A DNA stretch of 64,000 nt from Candidatus Zixiibacteriota bacterium (lineage in GTDB: Bacteria > Zixibacteria > MSB-5A5 > WJJR01), in the NCBI GenBank assembly GCA_036397555.1, contig DASWIS010000020.1, forward strand, positions 44,163 through 108,162. The letters are read 5' to 3'. Within the stretch, counting starts at the first letter, position 1. Each line of letters opens with the position of its first letter. Shown here one piece after another: positions 17,054 to 25,886 of this stretch. The notes below the pieces were generated by a model. That model did no database searches. It worked only from the letters and a program-made list of their open reading frames with translations, and had not been told where the DNA came from. A program made the position numbers and the translations under genes.

Positions 17054-17881
17054 ATGAACACGTTTCGCCAAAGGTCCTCTATTGAGGATCGCGCCCTCAT
17101 CCGTGGCGGCGGCGAGATGGGATCGGGCGTCGCGTGGCGCCTGCACCGTTGCGGTTTCGATGTCTTAATCACCGAAATCGAGCACCCCACCGCGATACGC
17201 CGCTGGGTCTGCTTCGCCGAGGCGGTGTATGACGGCCATCAGAAGATCGAAGGCGTCACCGCCGTCCGAGTTCGCACGATGTCGGAGTGTCAGGCAGCTT
17301 GGGAGCGCAACGAAATCGCGGTGATGGTCTCGCCGGACCCGTCACGTCTGCGGGAATTCAAAGCCGACGTTCTCATCGACGCGGTCCTGGCCAAGCGCAA
17401 CACCGGCGTCGAAATCGGCATGGCCCGGCGCGTGATCGGCTTGGGGCCGGGATTCGTCGCCGGAGACGATGTCGATTGCGTGATCGAGACCAACCGCGGC
17501 CCAAACCTGGGGCGGGTCATCTGGCAGGGGCAGGCCGAACGCAACACCGGCGTTCCCGGTGAACTGGCCGGCGAGACGATCAAACGGGTCCTGCGCGCCC
17601 CCGGAACGGGCGTGATGGAAACGATCCTGTCAATTGGTGATGAAGTCAACGTCGGCGATCTGGTCGCCCGCATCGGCGACGTTGAGGTCTGCGCCAAACT
17701 CGACGGTATCGTGCGCGGACTGATGCGTTCCGGGCTGCCGGTCACTCCCGGCGTCAAGATCGGCGACATCGACCCGCGCAACAATCTGTCCCTCTGCGGC
17801 CGCATCTCCGATAAGGCGCTCGCCATCGGCGGTGGCGTGCTGGAGGCGATCTTTTCCAAACCTCCGTCAACTGATTCATAG
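17054..17881 (+). CDS. yqeB: YqeB-family selenium-dependent molybdenum hydroxylase accessory protein
   Basis: 275 residues matching the YqeB/EF2563 family: RGGGEMGSGVAWRLHRCGFDVLITE at the Rossmann-like N-terminus, VLIDAVLAKRNTG in the middle, GLGPGFVAGDDVD, and a biotinyl-lipoyl-like beta domain near residues 190-240 (APGTGVMETILSIGDEVNVGD). The family occurs almost only in genomes with selenium-dependent molybdenum hydroxylases, so one is predicted elsewhere in this genome. Together with the two upstream genes it makes a maturation operon lacking its enzyme in this window. Confidence 0.88.
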   Translation: MNTFRQRSSIEDRALIRGGGEMGSGVAWRLHRCGFDVLITEIEHPTAIRRWVCFAEAVYDGHQKIEGVTAVRVRTMSECQAAWERNEIAVMVSPDPSRLREFKADVLIDAVLAKRNTGVEIGMARRVIGLGPGFVAGDDVDCVIETNRGPNLGRVIWQGQAERNTGVPGELAGETIKRVLRAPGTGVMETILSIGDEVNVGDLVARIGDVEVCAKLDGIVRGLMRSGLPVTPGVKIGDIDPRNNLSLCGRISDKALAIGGGVLEAIFSKPPSTDS

Positions 17882-17907
17882 GCAGTGTCCACCGGCTCAG
17901 TGGCGGC

Positions 17908-18100
17908 GGCGGTGTGGTCCTGACGGTGCCTCATCCGTCGGGGTCACATAAGCCACCTTGATGGGGCCACGTCAACTCCAGCGAGATCGCGTACCTTCGT
18001 ATTGATGCACTTCAGAGTATCGATCGTTCCTTAAGCAAGCCCTGCCGTCGATCCCGTTTGGGGGACCAAAGGCTTGTCCGCCTCCGGCGGACGGTCATGG
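17908..18100 (+). repeat. 193-bp imperfect direct repeat, copy A
   Basis: Begins GGCGGTGTGG and ends with a GTCCGCC-TCC-GGCGGAC hairpin; matches copy B at 19358-19550 along its whole length with scattered substitutions and no net length change. Together the copies bracket the lipoprotein gene at 18179-19222. The block between YqeB and the lipoprotein contains nothing else I can support. Confidence 0.8.
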
Positions 18101-18178
18101 CAACTCGGCCGGGGGGGAATTCTTTCCACTCCCGCGGGTATTAGACGTATCTGTGACGCATGCGTGTGGGGGGAAGCC

Positions 18179-19222
18179 ATGCGCTGGAGGCCACGATTGA
18201 CGCATTCGCACGAAGCCGCATTGGCCGTTCTGATCCTCGTGCTGGCGGTTGCTTGTTCGGAGGAGCGCGCCGCTGATTCCGATGCCGACATCATTCCCCC
18301 GGCTGCCATCGTAGATCTGCGTGTGGCAATGGCAACAGACGAATCGATCGAGCTGATCTGGTCACCCTCGGGAGATGACTCATTGACTGGATTCTGCCCA
18401 TATTATGAAATAGGTTACTCTGTTGATCCTATCAATGAGTCCTCATGGCCGACCACTGATAAAGTGCATGTCCAGATACTGGCATCGGCAGTGACTGACA
18501 CCGTCACTGAGATCGTATCGGGATTGGCCCCAGCGAGGAGCTACTACTTCGGAATTAAGGGAATCGATGACGCGGGAAACCATTCTGCACTTTCCAACAT
18601 CGTGAGTGCCAAGACGCAAACTCTTGATATTTCTGCTGACGAGTTCCAATTTGCACCTGGAACGGAGTGGTGTTACGAGGTCTCAGTTATTGTTCCCGAC
18701 GCACCCGACCTCAATTGTATCGATACCATGACGATTTCAGTTCTCTCAGTGTCAACGAGTGCACTGAAAGAGCAGGTCGCCAGATGGAAGGTATCCTACA
18801 GCAGGTGTCCGCCACGTCCATACGGAAATGAAGATATTTCGACGGTATCGCACTTTGCCGACTCCTGCACGTTCGTTTCCGATCGTTTCGGTGATTGGTG
18901 GAATCCCCCAATTGTTCGCCGCTTGCTTTTTCCCCTGAAATCCGGACTGAGTTGGCGTGTCCCGTATGGCCCTCAAGGCATGTTTCGCGACACCAACGTA
19001 GTGTCTGAAGGCGGAGTTGTCTATTTGCATGGCGTTGGGCTTGATTCTGTGTTCAGCCTGAAAGTGTACTATCGTGCGGATATATTCAATGAGGTAGTAT
19101 CTCGAGACTATTGGTTTACCCCTGATGTCGGACTTGTGAGAATGAATGCGATGCATTCGGTGTTTGGGGGCTATTCAATGACCGAGTGGAGGCTGATAAG
19201 ATTCCATTCCCCTGGCATATAG
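18179..19222 (+). CDS. Lipoprotein with fibronectin type III domain
   Basis: 347 residues from the ATG at 18179, which follows GGGGGGAAGCC. A signal peptide with lipobox (LVLAVACSEE) precedes a short acidic linker and a FnIII domain (PPAAIVDLRVA..., SIELIWSPSGDDSLTGFC..YEIGYS, LAPARSYYFGIKGIDDAGNHSALSN). The C-terminal 200 residues form a second, unrecognised beta-rich region with cysteines. Likely surface-exposed or periplasmic. The coding DNA is visibly AT-richer than the flanks and the gene is bracketed by a 193-bp direct repeat, both compatible with recent arrival. Confidence 0.8.
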   Translation: MRWRPRLTHSHEAALAVLILVLAVACSEERAADSDADIIPPAAIVDLRVAMATDESIELIWSPSGDDSLTGFCPYYEIGYSVDPINESSWPTTDKVHVQILASAVTDTVTEIVSGLAPARSYYFGIKGIDDAGNHSALSNIVSAKTQTLDISADEFQFAPGTEWCYEVSVIVPDAPDLNCIDTMTISVLSVSTSALKEQVARWKVSYSRCPPRPYGNEDISTVSHFADSCTFVSDRFGDWWNPPIVRRLLFPLKSGLSWRVPYGPQGMFRDTNVVSEGGVVYLHGVGLDSVFSLKVYYRADIFNEVVSRDYWFTPDVGLVRMNAMHSVFGGYSMTEWRLIRFHSPGI

Positions 19223-19357
19223 ATGCGGCGGCACTTGTCAGTCACCCCGCGCCTGTTGGCATTGCTGTCCTGTATCAGCCCAACTTGGGCGGATTCGTGT
19301 GATACGGACAGCACGGATTCGGATCGTCCGGCTCTGGGTAGCTCTGGTTGACGACCT

Positions 19358-19550
19358 GGCGGTGTGGCCCTGACGGGGCTTTATCCGTCAGGGTTCACAT
19401 AAGCCACCTTGATGGGCCCGCGTTAAGCCCATCGAGTTCGCGTACATTCGAATTGATGCACTTCAGAGTAGCGAGCGTTCCTCAGGCAAGCCCTGATGTC
19501 GATCCCGTTTGGGGGACCAAAGGCTTGTCCGCCTCCGGCGGATGGTCAGG
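19358..19550 (+). repeat. 193-bp imperfect direct repeat, copy B
   Basis: Same length and order as copy A (17908-18100), including the shared segments ACATAAGCCACCTTGATGGG and GGGGGACCAAAGGCTTGTCC and the terminal GC hairpin. It lies between the FnIII lipoprotein and the 3' end of the next, minus-strand lipoprotein. No ORF crosses both copies in the same frame, so it looks like a non-coding element. Confidence 0.8.
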
Positions 19551-19564
19551 GCCACGCACCCGAT

Positions 19565-20683
19565 TCAGGGGATTGGGCCTATTTCCACGTAATACGGAAA
19601 GTGTTCATAATCGTCTAATATCAGGTTTACTACTTCGCGTTTCCGCACATCAATTACGAGGACCGGGCCGGTAGAGTACTGCGTGTTACCCGCGGCGACG
19701 TACGCCTTCTCCCCGTCAGGGGTGAACACCATTTCCTGTGCGGACAGCGGTGCGCCATGATCCAGATATCCATAGAGCGATATGCTATCCCAGACAGCGC
19801 CCGTCAGCGGGTCGTGGACATAAACGTATCCGGTAATCAGCGGCCAGAGAACGTTGCCACGATCAGCGCGCCAAAGTTCGCACACATCGGGCGTGAAACG
19901 TAGATACCCAAATGATGTCAGAATTCGCCGCGACCAAACGAGTCCTTCGTCTTGCAGATTGTAGCAAAATGCGTATGAGGCCTCGGATGATCCACCTAAG
20001 CCGTACAACAATGCCTTGCCTGGCTGGATAGCTAATGAGTTCACTTGGAATTGCCCTCCCGGAAACGCGTCTGAAAGATTCCATTGCCCCCATACAGTGC
20101 GGTTGCGGTAATCCCAAGCCATGACCTCCCAGCGATCCACGGATGTCCCGCCAAATCGAAGGATTGTATAGGCCAACCCCAATTCCTCATCCAGCACGGG
20201 ACGCGTCATCGTCGGTGATTCGTTCAAGGTCAGTGAATCCGAGTGCAGGAGTACAAAACCGGGGTATGAGATGCAGTCGATTCTACGCGGATAGAATGCG
20301 AGAATGAGGTTGTCGCTGCCGACAAACACCAGTTGTGAAGCGCAGCCAGGCAGTTCGCCGATGGACAACAGTGAATTCGCATCCAATATATCGGGACAGG
20401 TAAATGCCGAGCGCCGCAACAGGTACTTTCCATCGGGGGAAACCACCGAACGCGTCAAGGAATTGGCAGAGACTCCGCTGCTATCGATGAGTGAGTCCGT
20501 CTCAGTCTCTGCAACAAAGATGCGGCCATTGAAAGATCCGTCGCTGATATAGAGCCGATACTTTTGCGGGGCAGGCTCGAGTCCCCGCTCCGATACGCAG
20601 GCGAGCCAAAACGCCAGCGCCGCCAATAAAGCGAACGCGGCCCATCGCGAGCCCCGGCCCTTGGGTCCCTGAAGGCGGTTCAT
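19565..20683 (-). CDS. Beta-propeller-like lipoprotein
   Basis: 372 residues from the ATG at 20683 (CGGAG in front; a GTG two codons upstream is weaker). Signal peptide and lipobox (LAFWLACVSE) are followed by repeating strands with the SPDGKYLL and TPDGEKAYVA signatures of WD40/YVTN-type propellers. Likely anchored on the outer membrane or in the periplasm with a binding or scaffold role; no catalytic motif is visible. DNA is somewhat AT-richer than the surrounding core genes. It converges on repeat copy B. Confidence 0.78.
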   Translation of the reverse strand: MNRLQGPKGRGSRWAAFALLAALAFWLACVSERGLEPAPQKYRLYISDGSFNGRIFVAETETDSLIDSSGVSANSLTRSVVSPDGKYLLRRSAFTCPDILDANSLLSIGELPGCASQLVFVGSDNLILAFYPRRIDCISYPGFVLLHSDSLTLNESPTMTRPVLDEELGLAYTILRFGGTSVDRWEVMAWDYRNRTVWGQWNLSDAFPGGQFQVNSLAIQPGKALLYGLGGSSEASYAFCYNLQDEGLVWSRRILTSFGYLRFTPDVCELWRADRGNVLWPLITGYVYVHDPLTGAVWDSISLYGYLDHGAPLSAQEMVFTPDGEKAYVAAGNTQYSTGPVLVIDVRKREVVNLILDDYEHFPYYVEIGPIP

Positions 20684-21210
20684 TTGCACTCCGATCTGCG
20701 TGGCAATCTATCACGCCCAGATCCTATGTCAAGCGAATCGCGCGCGAATCTGACAGATCGCTCATCGCCGCAATACCACCGAGTCGTCCCGATATTCCCG
20801 CCATATTGAAATCGCGGCTCGGCCGCAGCGAGCGACACGCACCGGGCAACAGCGAGCCTTCCCCTCGGCAATTTGTCCCATCTCAGACCAACCCGGATGG
20901 ATTTGGCGTTTTAAAGTTGATGGATTGCGCCGGGCCTCCGAGCGAAACTGAGGAGCGGAAGACGATGTATGGACCCGGATCAGCAGGCGGGGTCGGCTCA
21001 TGCGGAACGAATGGGCCGCGACCGTTAGCGGCTATTCACGCCGCGCCAGTAGCTGGGAATTCTGCGGGAAAGGAAGCTGACGGGCAACGAGCGGGGTTGG
21101 CGCGATAGTCGATGCCGTTCATTTTGCGACGACCAGCAATCCACGTCGATCTTTCGGAACCGGCCCGGGTCTTTGCCGCCGTCGCCTGGTCTGGCATTGA
21201 AGAAGCGGCC
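20684..21210. other. Intergenic stretch, nothing recognised
   Basis: About 530 bp between the propeller lipoprotein start and the 3' end of the Ser/Thr kinase. Short ORFs occur on both strands but lack ribosome sites and recognisable products. It must contain the promoter of the minus-strand lipoprotein; no clear -35/-10 stands out to me. Confidence 0.5.
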
Positions 21211-23403
21211 CTAATCTGCCAGCCCGATCTTCTCCAAAAACTTCGGCCAGCGCGGGTCGCTGTGCAGATTGGTGAAGACGTCGTGCAGTCGAATCGAATG
21301 GATCCCGGAATCGTGCAGCGTGAACGCGCGTTCCAGCCATTCGAACGCCCGGTCGTTTTCGCCGCGAAATGCGTACACCATCGCGAACTGAAATGCCCAC
21401 TGATCGCCCTCTTTGAGCAACTCCCCAAGCGCGGCCTCCGACTTGGCCGGCTCACCGCGCGCGTGATGGATGATGGCCAGGCTGCAACATCGATATCCCG
21501 GCTTCTTCTCTTTCATGGCCTCAACCATCGCATCATCGAGTCGCCCCTGCTGCATGTCGATCCCAGCAAGGATGGCATGTACGCTGGTCAGACCCGGGCT
21601 GAGCTCGAGCGCTCTCCGATACGATTCGCGCGCCGCATCGAGCTGTCCGCACCACCACTGGATGCGGCCAAGGTACTTGTGCGCGATCGGATCGAGGGGA
21701 TCGAGCTCGACCGCACGCCGGGCCAGCCGCGATGCCTCTTCGGCTCGGTCCCGAGTCGCCGCGATCGTCGCCAGTCCGGTCGACATGCGGCTGTCCCCCG
21801 GCGCCAGCGAGATGGCGCGGCGAAACTCCTGCTCGGCCTGGTCCCACGCGAACTCAAAACTCATGTAAATCCAGCCCATCATTTCGTGCGCATCCGCGAG
21901 GTTGTCGTCGATCGCCAGCGCCCTCAATGCCGCTTCCCGGGCAAGGGCATGGCCTTCGGCCACATCTCTGAAACCGTACCCGGCGCCGATCGCATACACC
22001 CGAGACAGCCCGGCCCAGGCCCGTGCGTCATCTGAGTTGATCGCCAGCGCCCGACGGAACAACTCTTCCGCCCGGAAGGCGGCCTCTTCGGTAAACCGCT
22101 GCGCGAAATACATTCCCTGCAGATACAGATTGTAACTTTCGACATTGACCTGCTTTGCCGGCGTCGCCATCCCCAGCAACGTGACATTCATGGCTGTCGA
22201 GACCGATTTGGCGATATCGTCCTGCACCGCGAAAATGTCGTCGAGCATGCGGTCGTATGTCTCCGACCACAGATGAAATCCATCGGTGACATTGACCAAC
22301 TGCGCCGTGATGCGCACACGACTGCCCGCTCGGCGCACACTTCCTTCCAACAGCGTCTCGACGCCCAGTTTGTGTCCGATCTCGCGTAAATCTTCGCGTT
22401 TACCCTTGAATGCGAACGATGACGTGCGGCCTGTGACTTTCAACCCCGGATTCTTGGCCAGCACATTGAGCAATTCCTCGGAAAGTCCATCGGAGAAATA
22501 CTCGTTTTCCGGGTCGGCGCTCATGTTGGTGAACGGCAGCACCGCGATCGACGGTTTTGCGGTGCTGGCTGCCGTCTCCGGTTCGATTGCGGTCTGCGCG
22601 CGGAATCGCTGCAACTCTTTGGCCAGCTCGGTGCAGTTTGCAAACCGCTTGGACGGTTTCTTTTCGAGACAGCGAAGGACCAGTTTCTCCAATCCCGACG
22701 GAATCTCCTTGCGGGATTCGCGCATCGGGCGCGGCTGCTCGTTGAGAATGCTGTAGAGCAAACCCGCCTCGTGATCGGCGTCGAATGGCAGCCGTTCGGT
22801 CAGCATCTGATACATCACCACTCCCAGCGAGTAGATATCGGATGCCGCTGTGGCGTCCTGTCCCTGCGCCATCTCCGGCGGCGCATAGGCGAGCGTCCCG
22901 ACGGTGCTGCCGGTTTGCGTGAGCCGGGCCGCGCCGCGCAAACTGGCGATGCCGAAGTCGAGCACGCGCACACGGCCGCGCTCGTCGACCATGATGTTCC
23001 CCGGCTTCAAGTCGCGATGGATGACACCGGCGTCGTGCGCATGCTGGATGCCATCGGCCATCTGCAACGCCAGGCCGATCAACTCATCGATGGTCCGATG
23101 TGTCGATGTGCAGTACTGCTTCAGTGTGGAGCCGCGCACATAGGCCATTATGATGAACGGCTTCCCCTCGAACTCTTCGATCCCGTAGATCGTGACGACG
23201 TTGGGATGATCGAGTTTTGAAGCCGCCCTGGCCTCGCGCATCAGCCGCTGCTGCGCCTCGGCGACATTCCACAGCGACGACGGCAGGAACTTGAGCGCCA
23301 CCTTGCGATCGAGCTTCGTGTCGTCGGCGAGATACACCTCACCCATCCCCCCCGCGCCGAGACTTTCGACGATTCTGTAATGTGAGATGGTCTGCCCGAT
23401 CAT
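21211..23403 (-). CDS. Soluble Ser/Thr protein kinase with TolB-like domain and TPR repeats
   Basis: 730 residues. Kinase domain about 1-270: glycine loop GAGGMGEVYL, catalytic Lys 38 in VALKFL, HRDLKPGN (Asp 131), DFG 149-151 and APPEM, all intact, so catalytically competent. Residues about 290-405 match the integral-membrane-free TolB/adenylate-cyclase-associated domain (IAVLPFTNMSADPENEYFSDG, LEGSVRRAGSRVRITAQL). The rest is a chain of TPR helices (ALAINSDDARAWAGL, AISLAPGD, AVELDPLDPIAHKYLG). No membrane helix separates the parts, unlike PknB-type kinases. Monocistronic as far as can be seen. The substrate is unknown. Confidence 0.93.
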   Translation of the reverse strand: MIGQTISHYRIVESLGAGGMGEVYLADDTKLDRKVALKFLPSSLWNVAEAQQRLMREARAASKLDHPNVVTIYGIEEFEGKPFIIMAYVRGSTLKQYCTSTHRTIDELIGLALQMADGIQHAHDAGVIHRDLKPGNIMVDERGRVRVLDFGIASLRGAARLTQTGSTVGTLAYAPPEMAQGQDATAASDIYSLGVVMYQMLTERLPFDADHEAGLLYSILNEQPRPMRESRKEIPSGLEKLVLRCLEKKPSKRFANCTELAKELQRFRAQTAIEPETAASTAKPSIAVLPFTNMSADPENEYFSDGLSEELLNVLAKNPGLKVTGRTSSFAFKGKREDLREIGHKLGVETLLEGSVRRAGSRVRITAQLVNVTDGFHLWSETYDRMLDDIFAVQDDIAKSVSTAMNVTLLGMATPAKQVNVESYNLYLQGMYFAQRFTEEAAFRAEELFRRALAINSDDARAWAGLSRVYAIGAGYGFRDVAEGHALAREAALRALAIDDNLADAHEMMGWIYMSFEFAWDQAEQEFRRAISLAPGDSRMSTGLATIAATRDRAEEASRLARRAVELDPLDPIAHKYLGRIQWWCGQLDAARESYRRALELSPGLTSVHAILAGIDMQQGRLDDAMVEAMKEKKPGYRCCSLAIIHHARGEPAKSEAALGELLKEGDQWAFQFAMVYAFRGENDRAFEWLERAFTLHDSGIHSIRLHDVFTNLHSDPRWPKFLEKIGLAD

Positions 23404-23553
23404 GCGTCAACGGCCCTCATTCGGCCACAGCGCGGCCAAGATAGGCGGGGCAGGGGTCGTATACAATCCGCTTGTCGTTGAATAAGTGTCGGCGCCCCAC
23501 CACTGCCGTCGGAGCGGTATGGTCTTGCAATCGTGCCAGTATGACGAATGCTC

Positions 23554-25596
23554 TTACGGCTTCGGGCACTGGTTGCCCGCCAGGCAGGGGTTGCAACCGG
23601 GGCCGCCGTTGCGGAAGGCGATGTCGACGAATTTCACGACGTCGAAGACATTGACGATGCAGTCGCAGTTGAGATCCAGACGGCTGAAGTGCGGGCAGCA
23701 GTCGTCCGTGTAGACATTCGGCGCGTTGCGGAATGCGACATCGACCGCGATGACCACGTCGAACACGTTGGTGACTCCGTCGGCTTTCGGGTCACCGTGG
23801 CGCAGGCAGTTGCAGAACTCGCCGTCGCGGCGGTAGAAGTTGACGCCGCCGTCGTTTTCCCCGATGAACAAGTCCCGGTCGTAGTCGCCGTCAATGTCGG
23901 CGAACGCCGCCGCCAGCCGCCAGCCCATTGTCGAACCGGGCAGCGAATCGGGCTGCAGCACGAGCGTGAATGAATCGGGGACTGCTCCCTCGGCCGCTGT
24001 GTTGCGCCACCAGGCCAGGCCGAACTCCTCGGCGCCGACCAACAGATCGCGCACGCCGTCGCAATCCCAGTCGATGATCGCCGGGAGCGTGAACGCGCGA
24101 AACGCGCGCGGAAGCAGCGTCGAAGTGATCTTCGTCAGCGACGGATTGCCGATGCTGCCGGTGTTTTCGTAGTACAGCAGATTGGCGAAGCCGTTGAAAT
24201 CCCATTCGCCGATGACCAAATCGACCAATCCGTCGCGATTCCAGTCAACCGGGCGCGGCGTCGCCAGAAAATCGACCTGGATGCCCGCCAGTTGGTTGGA
24301 GACCAGCACCGGATTGAAGTTGGTCGTTGAGCCGGTGTTCCGCCAGTATTCCACCCGCCCATGGGCGGCGCCGATCAACAAATCGAGATCATCGTCGTTG
24401 TCGAAGTCAACGAGTGCGGGCGCCGAGGAAACACCGACATCGATCCCCATGTAGAAGTCGCTGGTCCGCTCGAAGACCGGATCGGTCCGGGTGCCGATGT
24501 TCTCGTAGTGACGCAGCCGCCCGTCGGCCGCGCCGATCAGCATGTCGATATCGCCGTCACCGTCGAGATCGCCGAACGCCGGGACCGCTTCGCTGCGCTC
24601 ATCGATGCACTTGATAATGTTGGAATCGATGATCGCCAGATCGGGCGAACCGGGGAGACCGTCGTTGCGCAGGTACAACAGATTGTCGATGTCATTGGCG
24701 CCGCCCGCGCCAAGCACCATGTCCAAGTCACCGTCGTTGTCCAGATCGCCGAATGCCGTATGGTTGAAACCGAACGTATTCAGGGGCAGATACGCCTCGG
24801 AAAGCTCGGTGAGATCCGACGTATCGACCGTGCCGAGATTGGCGAAGTAGTAGAGGTTCGTGTTGTTGATGTCGCCATAGAACAAATCCAGGTCATCGTC
24901 ATCGTCCAGATCGGCAAAGCTCAGCGCCGAAAACCCGTGCTGCGGATTGTCCGGTGTCTTCAGCCCGCCGGGGAAGGCCAGCACGCTGTCGTAAAACGTC
25001 GAGCCGAGCACGAACGATGGATTAGCGGAGTCGCCGTCGTTGCGGTATTGCTCCAGTTGTCCACTGACATTTCCGTAGAAAAAATCGTAGTCGTTGTCAT
25101 TGTCCAAATCGGCGAAATCGCCGGTATTGTTGAACGCCGTGGGGAATCCGCCGAAGGTCGTGCTGATCAGAGTGAAGACGAGGTTCTCGCCGACCGAATC
25201 GTTGCGCCAATAGGCCGTCTGCCCGTTGCGCGCATCGCAGAACAAATCGAGGTCGCCGTCGGCATCGATGTCGCAGAACCGGTGCCACGTGCCGACATCC
25301 AGCCCGCCGAAGCGGTCCGACCCAACACTCCAGAGCGGCTGCGACACGGTCCCGACGTTACGGAAATAGCCGAGGATCCCCTTCGATTCACCGACAAACA
25401 GATCGAGCAATCCGTCGCCGTCGAAATCCACCAGCGAGGGTTTGGGGCTGTTGATGCCGCCCCAGTACGGAAAGGGGATCGTGTCGCCGTCGCGGATCAC
25501 CGGCCACGGGGTGATCTCGCGCGTGAACTGGCCATGCGCCGGAATCGCCGCAAACAGCATGACCGACAAAACTGCACCCTGTATGAGTTTTCGCAT
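23554..25596 (-). CDS. Secreted FG-GAP/VCBS-repeat protein with C-terminal dockerin-like domain
   Basis: 680 residues from the ATG at 25596, where a clean signal peptide begins (MRKLIQGAVLSVMLFAAIPAHGQ); the open frame upstream is not secretory. The body is a run of VCBS/FG-GAP repeats, each with a calcium-loop-like DxDxDGDxDL motif (FDGDGLLDLFVGES, LDNDGDLDMVLGAG and others), which fold as an integrin-type propeller. The tail has two copies of the NVFDVV..VD.AFRN dockerin-like unit, ending GCNPCL. Presumably exported and tethered through the tail. A large antisense ORF here is a shadow caused by the DGD codon pattern. Confidence 0.9.
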   Translation of the reverse strand: MRKLIQGAVLSVMLFAAIPAHGQFTREITPWPVIRDGDTIPFPYWGGINSPKPSLVDFDGDGLLDLFVGESKGILGYFRNVGTVSQPLWSVGSDRFGGLDVGTWHRFCDIDADGDLDLFCDARNGQTAYWRNDSVGENLVFTLISTTFGGFPTAFNNTGDFADLDNDNDYDFFYGNVSGQLEQYRNDGDSANPSFVLGSTFYDSVLAFPGGLKTPDNPQHGFSALSFADLDDDDDLDLFYGDINNTNLYYFANLGTVDTSDLTELSEAYLPLNTFGFNHTAFGDLDNDGDLDMVLGAGGANDIDNLLYLRNDGLPGSPDLAIIDSNIIKCIDERSEAVPAFGDLDGDGDIDMLIGAADGRLRHYENIGTRTDPVFERTSDFYMGIDVGVSSAPALVDFDNDDDLDLLIGAAHGRVEYWRNTGSTTNFNPVLVSNQLAGIQVDFLATPRPVDWNRDGLVDLVIGEWDFNGFANLLYYENTGSIGNPSLTKITSTLLPRAFRAFTLPAIIDWDCDGVRDLLVGAEEFGLAWWRNTAAEGAVPDSFTLVLQPDSLPGSTMGWRLAAAFADIDGDYDRDLFIGENDGGVNFYRRDGEFCNCLRHGDPKADGVTNVFDVVIAVDVAFRNAPNVYTDDCCPHFSRLDLNCDCIVNVFDVVKFVDIAFRNGGPGCNPCLAGNQCPKP

Positions 25597-25886
25597 CACG
25601 GCCGGTAACAACAAGTGGGGCAGTGCCAATTTACCTGCGATGGCACCTTTTGTCAATTGACCGCTTCCGGCGGCCCACACATAGTAGCATCGGACAAAGC
25701 GGGGCACCGCATCACCGTGACTCAGTATCGTATCCGGACACGCTGAACCCGCCCTCGGGTGACCCCGTGAAACGGTCCCTTGAGATCCGGTCTCTCTCAG
25801 TTGCGGATCGCGTCCGTCAGCGAGGTTTTGACAAACGCTGAACATCTTCTGACGTTGATTGAAGATTCGCCGCATTTGTGACAGCC

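Noticed and set aside
20806..21108. 100-codon plus-strand ORF in the gap before the Ser/Thr kinase
   Set aside because: No ribosome site and no protein-like secondary structure pattern.
24361..25608. 415-codon plus-strand ORF antisense to the VCBS/dockerin gene
   Set aside because: Produced by the repeated GAC/GAT-GGC calcium-loop codons of the real gene read backwards.
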